Below are positions 32,832 through 40,833 of a stretch of DNA of 42,284 nt, in pieces. The translations under genes were made by a program, and so were the position numbers. Positions within the stretch are counted from its first letter, which is position 1; every line of letters begins with the position of its first letter. The stretch covers positions 1 to 42,284 of the forward strand of contig DASYXK010000023.1 in the NCBI GenBank assembly GCA_035935115.1, given 5' to 3'. This DNA is from TA-20 sp035935115. Lineage in GTDB: Archaea > Thermoproteota > Nitrososphaeria > Nitrososphaerales > Nitrosopumilaceae. The notes beneath the pieces were generated by a model. It was given only the letters and a program-made list of their open reading frames with translations, did no database searches and was not told the origin of the DNA.

Positions 32832-33628
32832 TCTACTATCACGTTGAGCTTTCCAGGTCTGTATCCTTCCGGGTCTACAATAACAGATGTGAATCCAATC
32901 TGTTTTAATCTCTCAATGAGCTTTGATAACTTGGTTTGATCAGAAAGCAGACTAGTTTCTTTCTGTTCTACTTCAATTTTTGCAACACCATTAAAATCAC
33001 GTACACGAACTTGTCGTACTCCAAAAAACCGCTTGACTAAAATTTCGCCCATCTCAATTCTTGCAAGTCGTTCTACTGTTACTTTCTGTCCCCATGGAAT
33101 ACGAGACGCGAGACAAGAATTTGATGGTCTATCATATACTGATAAACCAACTTTTTGTGCGTATTCTCTAACATCATCTTTTGTAAATCCCATCTCTACA
33201 AGTGGACTCCTAACCCCATTTTCTTTTAGAGCCTTTATTCCAGGTCTGTATTCTCTTAGATCATCAAGATTGGTACCGTCTACGACTACACTGGCGTTCT
33301 CTTTTTTAGAGATTTCATTGAGATGTTCTGAAAGTTCAGTTCTACAATGAAAACATCTAGTGTTATCGTTTTTTACAAATTCAGGATTTTCAAGTTCGTT
33401 GTATTGAATCACAATATGCTTGATTCCAATTTCTGAGCAAATTTTTTCAGCAGATTCTAGTTCTTCTTGTGCAAGTGTCTTGTAATCAGCTGTTACTGCA
33501 ACTGCTAAATTTCCAAGTGATTTGTGTGCTGCATACGCAACAAGTGCACTATCAACTCCACCAGATAATGCAACAAGCACTTTGGATTGTACACTAAACC
33601 AATTAATCAATTCATCAATCTTTGTCAT
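32828..33628 (-). CDS. larE: LarE, sulfur transferase of nickel-pincer nucleotide synthesis
   Basis: 266 residues. It is a PP-loop ATPase with SGGVDS at 22-27 that activates the pincer precursor by AMP transfer and inserts sulfur. NTRCFHCRTEL (Cys92, Cys95) and SNSCLASRIPWG (Cys172) are family blocks. Cys172 aligns with the sacrificial Cys176 reported in Lactiplantibacillus LarE. No additional cysteines after 172 are seen, so the three-cysteine [4Fe-4S] type is not indicated. It lies between larC (overlap 4 bases) and the desulfurase (overlap 4 bases). It is unlike GuaA or asparagine synthase in the C-terminal part. Confidence 0.9.
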   Translation of the reverse strand: MTKIDELINWFSVQSKVLVALSGGVDSALVAYAAHKSLGNLAVAVTADYKTLAQEELESAEKICSEIGIKHIVIQYNELENPEFVKNDNTRCFHCRTELSEHLNEISKKENASVVVDGTNLDDLREYRPGIKALKENGVRSPLVEMGFTKDDVREYAQKVGLSVYDRPSNSCLASRIPWGQKVTVERLARIEMGEILVKRFFGVRQVRVRDFNGVAKIEVEQKETSLLSDQTKLSKLIERLKQIGFTSVIVDPEGYRPGKLNVIVD

Positions 33629-34857
33629 TTCAAACTCAACTTTTGCTTGATCTCAGTTCTAATAAACTCGTTTGCATCTTTAAATGATATTGAAAGTGAA
33701 TCTGCAATTGATTTAACATCTGATGCTTCCACTTTGAAGTGTTGCACAAGCTCTTGATTTTTTACCATTTTACATCTTACTGTAAAACTTTTTCCAAGTA
33801 TTATTACAGGTACCGAAATAATTACTCTTGGTACAACAAATCTGGCAGATGATCTAATTCTTATTCCTAATGTACCTGTTTCAGAGATCAAAGTATCAAG
33901 AACAGTATTCACAGAACTAGAATCACATATGACCGAAACTAGATTTGTTGGCCTACCTTTTTTTGTTATAGCAGGAGCCACTGTAACATCTTTTGCTCCA
34001 TTTGCAATTATTTTATCAATCATATGACCTAAAACTTCACCAGAAATATCATCAAGATTTGTCTCAAGTATTTGTACTGAATCTTGTTGAAATTGTTCTG
34101 TTTTGTCAGCTTTTACAATTTTAAGCACGTTAGGAAATCCATCAAAGACTTTCTTTCCCGCTCCATATCCTATTGATTTTACTCTGATTGCAGGATAAAA
34201 TTCCAAACAACTATCTGCCAGATTGACAAGAAGACTTGCTCCGGTAGGTGTAGTGAGTTCTTCTTTAATTTGCGCACCAGATATTATGATATCTGAATTT
34301 CGAAAAATCTCTAAAATTGCACTAGCAGGATTTGATATAGTTCCATGTGAAAAAGTAAGCGTGCCTCCGCCCACTGCTACTGGCATAGAAATTATCTCTT
34401 CTGAAAAAAAATTCAAATCATCTAAAGCAATTGCAGTTCCAATTATGTCAACTACAGTGTCTATGCTTGAAGCCTCGTGAAAGTGTACTGATTCCATGGG
34501 CTCACCATGGATTTTTGATTCTGCCTTTATCAACGATCTGATACTTTCCTTGGCAAATACTTTGGCTTGTTCAGAAAGATCAATTTTATCTGATGTTAAT
34601 AATATGCATTCTTGAATGTCAGTGCCTTTACGTTCGTGAGTATTTTCTTTAACGTCAAGTAAAAGTTGCATTGCTTCTATTCCATGATTAACAATTTTAT
34701 CAAAATCAATCTTTTGGATTTTAGATCCTGAAAGATAGTTCTCTGAAGTATGAATTCCATCAATTATTTTTGATTTATTTGCACCCATGCTTATGAGCGC
34801 CGAAAGTAACATGTCACCTGAAATCCCAGCTACTTGTGGATCTATTATTAACACCAT
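33625..34857 (-). CDS. larC: LarC, nickel insertase of pincer cofactor synthesis
   Basis: 410 residues, single uninterrupted frame (in Lactiplantibacillus larC is read through a programmed frameshift). MVLIIDPQVAGISGDMLLSALISMG at the N-terminus is the family hallmark. FHEASSIDTVVDIIGTAIA and AVGGGTLTFSHG follow, then EELTTPTGASLLVNL, and TNLDDISGEVLGHMIDKI in the C-terminal domain with a His. It inserts nickel into the sulfur-loaded precursor in a CTP-dependent manner. First gene of the larC-larE-desulfurase operon; a TATA-like box 28 bases upstream supports the ATG at 34857. Confidence 0.93.
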   Translation of the reverse strand: MVLIIDPQVAGISGDMLLSALISMGANKSKIIDGIHTSENYLSGSKIQKIDFDKIVNHGIEAMQLLLDVKENTHERKGTDIQECILLTSDKIDLSEQAKVFAKESIRSLIKAESKIHGEPMESVHFHEASSIDTVVDIIGTAIALDDLNFFSEEIISMPVAVGGGTLTFSHGTISNPASAILEIFRNSDIIISGAQIKEELTTPTGASLLVNLADSCLEFYPAIRVKSIGYGAGKKVFDGFPNVLKIVKADKTEQFQQDSVQILETNLDDISGEVLGHMIDKIIANGAKDVTVAPAITKKGRPTNLVSVICDSSSVNTVLDTLISETGTLGIRIRSSARFVVPRVIISVPVIILGKSFTVRCKMVKNQELVQHFKVEASDVKSIADSLSISFKDANEFIRTEIKQKLSLK

Positions 34858-34879
34858 AGAATTGTAAACTCATGAGAAT

Positions 34880-34891
34880 GCATATAAATTG
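34880..34891 (-). promoter_or_regulatory. TATA-like box for the lar operon
   Basis: The minus strand AATTTATATG is centred about 28 bases before the larC ATG at 34857. Confidence 0.5.
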
Positions 34892-34983
34892 TAATTTTAA
34901 TTCACGCGCAGTTTCAAGTAATTTTTACTAAATTCAGAGAAATTACTTCATACATGACTTTATTCTATGCTACTAATAGTGAA

Positions 34984-34993
34984 GTTTAATTAG
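34984..34993 (+). promoter_or_regulatory. TATA-like box for malate dehydrogenase
   Basis: GTTTAATTAG is centred about 27 bases before the ATG at 35015. It lies in the 157-base gap divergent to the lar operon. Confidence 0.45.
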
Positions 34994-35014
34994 CGATTAA
35001 AATCACGCCTGTTT

Positions 35015-35929
35015 ATGATTACTATTGTAGGTTCTGGTAAGGTAGGTGGTGCAGCTGCACTTTTTACTGCGTTACGAAAACTTTCGGATGAAATTCTTCT
35101 TTTGGATGTTGTACAAGGTCTTCCACAAGGAGAAGCAATGGATCTTAATCACATGTTGTCAGAAAAGGGAATTGATGTGAATATACGTGGTTCAAACGAT
35201 TATTCTGAAATGAAAAGCTCTAGCATTGTTGTTGTCGTAGCAGGTTCTGGACGAAAACCAGGTATGACAAGAATGGATCTTTTAAAAATAAACGCGTCTA
35301 TTGTTAAAGGTGTTGTAGAGAACATAAAAAAATATGCAAAAGATTCTATGATAATCCCTGTTACAAACCCGCTTGATCCAATGGCATATCTTACTTACAA
35401 AGTATCGGGGTTTCAAAAGAATCGAGTGTTTGGAATGGGTGGAATGCTTGATTTGTCCAGATTTGTACAGTTCATACATCAGGCAACTGGTTTTTCTCGT
35501 GATTCTATACGTGCACTGGTCATAGGTGAGCATGGTGAAAACATGTTGCCTCTTGCAAGATATTCGACTGTATCAGGAATTCCAATTACATCGCTTTTAT
35601 CAAAACCAAAACTCGATGAGATTGTACAAGACACAAAACAAGTAGCAGCCAAAGTTATAGAACTAAAGGGTGCTACTGTACATGCACCTGGAAATGCTAT
35701 TTCAGATATAATTGAAGCAGTAGTTAGAGACACAAAACAAGTAATTCCTGTTGCAACATATCTTGATGGAGATTATGGATATTCTGATGTTACTATTGGT
35801 GTACCTGCAGTTATTGGTAAAAACGGTGTAGAAAAGATTGTTGAACTAGATCTTGATTCTAATGAAAAAGAATTGTTCAAAAAAGGAATTGAAAGCGTCA
35901 AGACAGCTATTTCTGGCTTAGAATTCTGA
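35015..35929 (+). CDS. mdh: Malate dehydrogenase (LDH/MDH family)
   Basis: 304 residues. The Rossmann loop GSGKVGG is at 6-12, Asp31 favours NAD, VAGSGRKPGMTRMDLL at 75-90 has the substrate arginines (Arg80 and Arg86, the malate type at the position where LDH has Gln), TNPLDPM is present, and the catalytic His is in GEHGENM. The call is malate rather than lactate dehydrogenase from the Arg, with some uncertainty. It interconverts malate and oxaloacetate. It stands directly between the lar operon (divergent) and larB (same strand, 31 bases on), which is an odd place for a central-carbon gene and may imply co-regulation. Confidence 0.9.
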   Translation: MITIVGSGKVGGAAALFTALRKLSDEILLLDVVQGLPQGEAMDLNHMLSEKGIDVNIRGSNDYSEMKSSSIVVVVAGSGRKPGMTRMDLLKINASIVKGVVENIKKYAKDSMIIPVTNPLDPMAYLTYKVSGFQKNRVFGMGGMLDLSRFVQFIHQATGFSRDSIRALVIGEHGENMLPLARYSTVSGIPITSLLSKPKLDEIVQDTKQVAAKVIELKGATVHAPGNAISDIIEAVVRDTKQVIPVATYLDGDYGYSDVTIGVPAVIGKNGVEKIVELDLDSNEKELFKKGIESVKTAISGLEF

Positions 35930-35960
35930 TTAGATTTTTAACTACAATAAGGATTTACAA

Positions 35961-36749
35961 TTGTCATTGAACCTCATAGAAATTCTGGAATCACTCAAGC
36001 TAGGAAAGATCTCTGTAACTAAAGCAAAAAAACTACTTTCCTTACATTCCATAGAAAAAATTGAAGATATTGCTAAATTTGATGTTGGTAGGAAATTTAG
36101 GCGCGGTATTCCTGAAGTAATCTTTGCAGAAAAAAAACAACTGATAGATCTAAAAAAAATATTACTTGCAGCTATTTCAAGATCTGATCCAGTACTTATA
36201 TCAAGAATTAATAAAAATGATTTTAAAAAAATCAATTCTTTTTCAAATAAAAATAAAATCAAAACCAATCTTGGAAAAAATACAACATCAGTTTTATTTT
36301 TTAAAAAAATAATAAAACCCTCTGGTGGCCATGTTGGTATACTGACTGCTGGAACTTCGGATGTTGGTATAGCTGAAGAAGCAAGATTGATGGCAGAAGC
36401 AATGGGTTGTATGTGTACATGTAGCTATGATGTGGGTATTGCAGGATTGCATAGGGTATTTCCTATAATAAAGAAAATGATACGAGCGGATGTAGATGCA
36501 ATTGTAGTTGTTGCTGGAATGGAAGGAGCTCTACCCTCCATAGTTTCTTCTCTTGTAGATATTCCTGTAATAGGAGTGCCATCATCAGTTGGATATGGTT
36601 ACGGAGAAAAAGGAGTTGCAGCACTTGCTTCAATGCTGCAAAGTTGCACACTTGGACTTTCTGTAGTGAATATTGATAACGGTATAGGAGCAGGTGCTAT
36701 TGCAGCTAACATTGCAAACAGAAGTGTTAGAAAAAAGACTAGAGTTTGA
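35961..36749 (+). CDS. larB: LarB, pyridinium dicarboxylate synthase of pincer cofactor synthesis
   Basis: 262 residues. It carboxylates and hydrolyses nicotinic acid adenine dinucleotide to start the cofactor. A helical N-terminal domain (~110 residues, with FRRGIPEVIFAEKK) leads to a PurE-like C-terminal domain: VGILTAGTSDVGIAEEARLM, YDVGIAGLHRV, IVVVAGMEGALPS, PSSVGYG and MLQSC (Cys229, matching the Cys of LarB that attaches the substrate). SVVNIDNGIGAG closes the domain. The start is TTG at 35961, 31 bases after mdh; a weak TATA-like ATTTTTAA lies at 35934-35942. The 3' end overlaps the metal transporter by 11 bases. Confidence 0.9.
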   Translation: MSLNLIEILESLKLGKISVTKAKKLLSLHSIEKIEDIAKFDVGRKFRRGIPEVIFAEKKQLIDLKKILLAAISRSDPVLISRINKNDFKKINSFSNKNKIKTNLGKNTTSVLFFKKIIKPSGGHVGILTAGTSDVGIAEEARLMAEAMGCMCTCSYDVGIAGLHRVFPIIKKMIRADVDAIVVVAGMEGALPSIVSSLVDIPVIGVPSSVGYGYGEKGVAALASMLQSCTLGLSVVNIDNGIGAGAIAANIANRSVRKKTRV

Positions 36750-37458
36750 GTATTCCAATATTTGCTAATTCTGAACCTATTCCGAATCCTACTAATGCAA
36801 TACCGGTACCAAGTCCTGCCATTTCTAATCCGCCGCGTATGATACTAAGGTTGGCAAGTCTTGATTTGACCGCTCCTATTACAAATGATGCAGATAGGCT
36901 AGTTGCTATTGCAACAAGTAGCGGTACATAACCATGTGCAAAGAAATAAGGAATGATTGGTAATATTCCTCCAATCAGAAAAGATCCAAACATGCGAAAC
37001 GCACTTTTTAATGGGCTACCAACAATTTCCAAGTTTAACTTTAATTCTTCAGTAAGCATGGTATCAAGCCAAACTTTTTTATCAGAAGTTATCTTATTTA
37101 CAATTCCTTCAAGTTCATTTCCAGAAAATCCTTTTGCTCTATAAACATCTTCAATTTCTTGTCTTTCAGCTTCTGGAACATTTTCCATCTCCCATTTTTC
37201 TCGTTCTATCTCTGAATGTAATAGCTGGGTTTGTGCTTTTACAGCAAGATAATTTTGTACAGCCATGGCTTTTGCCCCTGTAAACATTGCTACAATAGCA
37301 GCAAGTATGATTATATTTGAAGAAACATCTGCACCGCCCACTCCTGCAACAATACCAAGAGAGGTGTTGATTCCATCACCAAAACCAAATACAAAGTCCC
37401 TAATTGAGCTGATTTCTTTCTGATGTCTTTCTACATGCCTTGGTTCTGATATGCCCAT
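36739..37458 (-). CDS. VIT1/CCC1 family iron/manganese transporter
   Basis: 239 residues from the ATG at 37458. It has the family layout: GDGINTSLGIVAGVGGADVS in TM1 region, an amphipathic ferritin-like cytoplasmic segment (EIEREKWEMENVPEAERQEIEDVYRAKGF) with metal-site Glu residues, then GSFLIGGILPIIPYFF and three later hydrophobic spans. It moves Fe2+ or Mn2+ across the membrane. A TATA-like box about 27 bases before 37458 favours this start over one at 37470. It is convergent with larB; the lar pathway needs nickel, which this family is not known to carry. Confidence 0.88.
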   Translation of the reverse strand: MGISEPRHVERHQKEISSIRDFVFGFGDGINTSLGIVAGVGGADVSSNIIILAAIVAMFTGAKAMAVQNYLAVKAQTQLLHSEIEREKWEMENVPEAERQEIEDVYRAKGFSGNELEGIVNKITSDKKVWLDTMLTEELKLNLEIVGSPLKSAFRMFGSFLIGGILPIIPYFFAHGYVPLLVAIATSLSASFVIGAVKSRLANLSIIRGGLEMAGLGTGIALVGFGIGSELANIGILKL

Positions 37459-37480
37459 AACCGTATACAAAGTTGCCCCG

Positions 37481-37490
37481 ACTTATATGT
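37481..37490 (-). promoter_or_regulatory. TATA-like box for the VIT transporter
   Basis: The minus strand reads ACATATAAGT, centred about 27 bases before the ATG at 37458. Confidence 0.5.
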
Positions 37491-37530
37491 CAAAATATAA
37501 AATCTGTCAAAAAAGGATAACGACCTAAAC

Positions 37531-37540
37531 GATTTATATC
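37531..37540 (+). promoter_or_regulatory. TATA-like box for the radical SAM gene
   Basis: GATTTATATC is centred about 28 bases before the ATG at 37564, fitting a leaderless transcript. Confidence 0.5.
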
Positions 37541-37563
37541 ATAGTATAAAGAAGAAGACAGAA

Positions 37564-39129
37564 ATGGCTGGTAAGAGGATAGTCTTAACTGCAGACCGTA
37601 GCCTGATGACTAATTACCGAGGTAACTTCCTTTATGGTTTTATTGCATGTGGTCCTTATGAGGTACTCCCTGAATGGGTCTTTGATAAAGTGTTTTGTCC
37701 AAGTGTAGAAACCGATCCAGTAACTGGTGAAGCAAAAGTAGCCCAAGTCGGTTTACGAAGAGTAGAATCTGCACTCTTGCAAGGATACAAAAGAGATGAA
37801 GTCTTTGTGGCCCAACCAGAAAATCTTGAAAAATGTATAGGTCCTGACACAAAAGTTGTTGGAATAAATGTCATGGATCCTCTTGGCATGGCACCTGTTA
37901 CTACAACAATGTCTCCAGAGAAACTTTCCTACGTTGCAATGAAATTCAAAAGAATGTGTGCTAGTATTATACAATTAAAGAAAAAATATAATTTTCATGT
38001 TGTTGTTGGCGGAAACGGTGCGTGGGAACTTGCAAAAACTGATAGAATGAAAATTCACGGTATTGATACTGTAGTTGTAGGTGAAGCGGATGAGCTTGCA
38101 CTTGATTTATTTCATGATTTAGAAAAAGGTGATGCTCCAGAGCTAATGCATTGTTTTGTTAAAAATATTCAAAATATTCCAATTATACAAGGTCCTACAG
38201 TAAACTCGCTGATTGAAGCAATGCGTGGATGTGGACGAGGCTGTGACTTTTGTGATGTTAATAAGAGATCAAAAAAAGATTTACCTCTAGACAGATTACA
38301 GCATGAAGCAAAGATCAATCTTAATTACGGATTTGATTCGATCTGGTTACACTCTGACGAAATGTTACTTTATGGTTGTGACAATCGAAACTTTCAACCA
38401 AACTATGATGCAATAACTGAACTGTGGAGAGGACTAAAATCCCTAGGTGCAAGGTTTGTTGGTACAACTCATATGACATTTTCTGCTGTTTGTGCTGATC
38501 CAAAATTATTACATGATATGTCAGAAATTAATGGGATGAGTAATGAAAAGTGGCTTGCAACAAATCTGGGAATAGAAACAGTCGCACCAAGGATGGTCAA
38601 AAAACATCTTGGGGTAAAAACTAAACCATTCTCTACTGATGAATGGGGTTGGGTTGTCCGAGAGGGTGCAAAGATATTAAATCAGAACCACTGGTTCCCG
38701 GCAGCTACTCTCATAATAGGATGGCCAGATGAAACTCCAGACGAAACAAAATACACTATAGACCTAGTAGAAGATTTCAAACAAACACGAATGCGTGGTC
38801 TTGTAGCACCTCTGCTTTATCAAGACTTTAATGAGAAAAACTCTATGCACTTTGGTAACCTAAACGAAGCCCAGTTTACATTATTCTGGAAATGTTGGGA
38901 ACATAACTTACGTGTCATAAATGACATCATCCCAATAATAATTAGAAACAAATCATTTGGACCTCCTATGAAAGTGCTCATGTATGGTATGATCAAGGCT
39001 GGAACTTGGGCAATTATGCGATATTTGAGAGGCTTGAGTAAAGAACTATTCAATGGAAGACTTCCTGACGAAATAATGGAACATTACGCTAGAAGTAGAT
39101 CCGTTAATGCTCCTGCATATACTAGGTAG
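37564..39129 (+). CDS. Radical SAM protein with B12-binding-like N-terminal domain
   Basis: 521 residues. The N-terminal ~200 residues have a Rossmann-like layout (VVGINVMDPLG, VVVGGNGAWEL, TVVVGEADELALDLF) as in B12-binding domains, but without the usual DxHxxG motif. The radical SAM cluster motif is CGRGCDFC with Cys 223, 227 and 230. HSDEMLLYG and TLIIGWPDETPDET are later core motifs, and ~90 residues of helical C-terminal sequence with hydrophobic stretches follow. Archaeal proteins of this layout include the GDGT ring synthases (Grs) and other lipid-modifying radical SAM enzymes, so a tetraether-lipid role is an attractive but unproven guess. It stands alone with its own promoter. An alternative is tRNA or cofactor modification. 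Confidence 0.72.
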   Translation: MAGKRIVLTADRSLMTNYRGNFLYGFIACGPYEVLPEWVFDKVFCPSVETDPVTGEAKVAQVGLRRVESALLQGYKRDEVFVAQPENLEKCIGPDTKVVGINVMDPLGMAPVTTTMSPEKLSYVAMKFKRMCASIIQLKKKYNFHVVVGGNGAWELAKTDRMKIHGIDTVVVGEADELALDLFHDLEKGDAPELMHCFVKNIQNIPIIQGPTVNSLIEAMRGCGRGCDFCDVNKRSKKDLPLDRLQHEAKINLNYGFDSIWLHSDEMLLYGCDNRNFQPNYDAITELWRGLKSLGARFVGTTHMTFSAVCADPKLLHDMSEINGMSNEKWLATNLGIETVAPRMVKKHLGVKTKPFSTDEWGWVVREGAKILNQNHWFPAATLIIGWPDETPDETKYTIDLVEDFKQTRMRGLVAPLLYQDFNEKNSMHFGNLNEAQFTLFWKCWEHNLRVINDIIPIIIRNKSFGPPMKVLMYGMIKAGTWAIMRYLRGLSKELFNGRLPDEIMEHYARSRSVNAPAYTR

Positions 39130-39460
39130 GATTTTTTTCTAATTCTTTTATTGCCGCATCTGCAATAGTGTTTCTTTTTGGAGTTAGTACTACAAAATAA
39201 TTTTTGTCTGTCCTTTCGGCTGCCTCTACAGACTTGTATTTTTTTGTATTCATGTCAAATTCCAGCATTTTTCCATCAAGTTTTCCTTTTGTGTATATCA
39301 CAAGATACATGTCTCCTGTTGTTGGATTGAGTGGAATTAGCGAAAATATGTAACCTTTGTAAGAATTAATTGGCAGCATGTTTTTCATAGGTGGTGCTAT
39401 AGTTGACATGTACACAAAAATATCTTCTGGAGAATTAAATTCCTCAAACTCAAAATTCAT
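39122..39460 (-). CDS. Small soluble protein of unknown function
   Basis: 112 residues with no signal peptide or membrane span. An acidic N-terminus (MNFEFEEFNSPEDI) and then strands (YIFSLIPLN, DMYLVIYTKG, KMLEFDMNTKKYKSV, KNYFVVLTPK) with a terminal helix suggest a compact alpha/beta fold. It is preceded by a clear TATA-like AT-rich box about 27 bases before its ATG. The 3' end overlaps the radical SAM gene by 8 bases. The family is not recognised. Confidence 0.6.
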   Translation of the reverse strand: MNFEFEEFNSPEDIFVYMSTIAPPMKNMLPINSYKGYIFSLIPLNPTTGDMYLVIYTKGKLDGKMLEFDMNTKKYKSVEAAERTDKNYFVVLTPKRNTIADAAIKELEKNPT

Positions 39461-39481
39461 TATATGGTGTTTGTTGCTGCT

Positions 39482-39493
39482 GTATAATAATAA
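39482..39493 (-). promoter_or_regulatory. TATA-like box for the 39460 gene
   Basis: The minus strand has CTTATTATTATA, centred about 27 bases before the ATG at 39460. Confidence 0.42.
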
Positions 39494-39520
39494 GTTTAAC
39501 TAAATGAAAAATTGAATGTT

Positions 39521-40765
39521 CTAGTATTTTGGCATGAATCTTAGCCCAGTCTTTGCAGAAACAGCAATTATGGATATAATTGCAATTGCAAGTACTAGAG
39601 CTGCTATTGTACCAAACTCTGGAACTATCTGTGTGCCAATAATATCGATTTTAGTATCAGCTGCATGGAATGGAATGCTGAGATTTCTCGTGTTACTATC
39701 TTTTGTCTCTGTAAACTGTGCTGGTGCCCCACTTACCATTACTATGAATTTGTCATCTGGTTGTGTATTTGGATTTATTTTTACACCTGTCATTTTTTGA
39801 TCAGCGGTTAGATTAGCCTGTACTTTGGCATCCATCAAAGTTCTTGGTAGATCTACAGTTAAGGAACCATCAGATGTAGCAGCTATTGTTACTTCGAGCA
39901 TTAGCTTGTCAGCATAAACATCCATGCTCTTGACGGTTCCTCCTTTGATGATGTATGGAACACTGTATGTTTGACCTCCTGCGTTAATCTGGAATGTATC
40001 GCTTATCACAGATGTGTTTGTAATAATTTGTCCATTGCCGCCACTATATCGGAATGTGGTTGTAGCATTTTGATATTTGCCATATTGAGCTATAATGGTA
40101 TAATTTCCTGCTTGTTTCCATAATGGGCCATTGGCCTTAAGTGTGACAGTAAAAGTTCCAGTGGAAGATAGAGAAGGCTGAGCAATTGAAACCAAGTTTT
40201 TTAATGAATCTCTGACTATGACGGCAATAGCTGTTTTATTTTGTATGTCTCTTATAGTTCCTTGTATGATTACCGTATCTCCTTGATTATAAGATTTTTG
40301 ATCTGTGAGCACTGTCATTGGTAGAGTTGCTCCAAGAGCTGTGCCAGAATGATGTAAACTTTCAAGTATTTGATGTGCATTTGTTTGATTATTTATGATA
40401 GTTGGGGCTGTTGTAGGAGCTTGTCCGACATTTACATTAAATGATTGAAATTGAGAACCGCCATTTTTAGCAACCACATCTACAGTGCCAGTAAAGTTTC
40501 CAGTTTTTTGATATATGTGGGTGGTTGTTAGCTTGTTTGTTACATGTGGAGATCCGTCTCCAAAATTCCACTCAATATTTGTATAGTTCTGATTGAGAGA
40601 AAGGCTAAATTGAACTGTTAATGGTGTTTTGCCACTAGTTGGATTAATGCTAAGATCCATCGTAAGCGGAGTAAAAGGATTTGCTTGAGCTGGATTTAAT
40701 GCGATAACTGCCGATATAGTAACTATAGTTAATATTATGTAAACTAAACATGTCGACTTCTTCAT
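39521..40765 (-). CDS. PEFG-CTERM surface protein with PKD domain (copy 1)
   Basis: About 414 residues from the ATG at 40765 (a TTG at 40777 is also in frame). A signal peptide (MKKSTCLVYIILTIVTISAV, cut after AQA) precedes a PKD domain with the WNFGDGSPH motif. An Ig-like repeat (SYNQGDTVIIQGTI... PLWKQAGNYTIIAQYG), a ~150-residue beta domain and the C-terminal VPEFG plus hydrophobic helix and RFMPKY basic end follow. The last part is the PEFG-CTERM signal, processed by a thaumarchaeal archaeosortase for cell-surface anchoring. It is nearly identical over the C-terminal ~170 residues to the 42284-side copy. The ORF shape and many N-x-S/T sites fit a glycosylated surface protein. Confidence 0.85.
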   Translation of the reverse strand: MKKSTCLVYIILTIVTISAVIALNPAQANPFTPLTMDLSINPTSGKTPLTVQFSLSLNQNYTNIEWNFGDGSPHVTNKLTTTHIYQKTGNFTGTVDVVAKNGGSQFQSFNVNVGQAPTTAPTIINNQTNAHQILESLHHSGTALGATLPMTVLTDQKSYNQGDTVIIQGTIRDIQNKTAIAVIVRDSLKNLVSIAQPSLSSTGTFTVTLKANGPLWKQAGNYTIIAQYGKYQNATTTFRYSGGNGQIITNTSVISDTFQINAGGQTYSVPYIIKGGTVKSMDVYADKLMLEVTIAATSDGSLTVDLPRTLMDAKVQANLTADQKMTGVKINPNTQPDDKFIVMVSGAPAQFTETKDSNTRNLSIPFHAADTKIDIIGTQIVPEFGTIAALVLAIAIISIIAVSAKTGLRFMPKY

Positions 40766-40833
40766 ATTTACTAGCAAATAATCAAGGATAATGAGTATTT
40801 ATGTATTAATAAAAGAAAAGTTGACTTAGAGTT

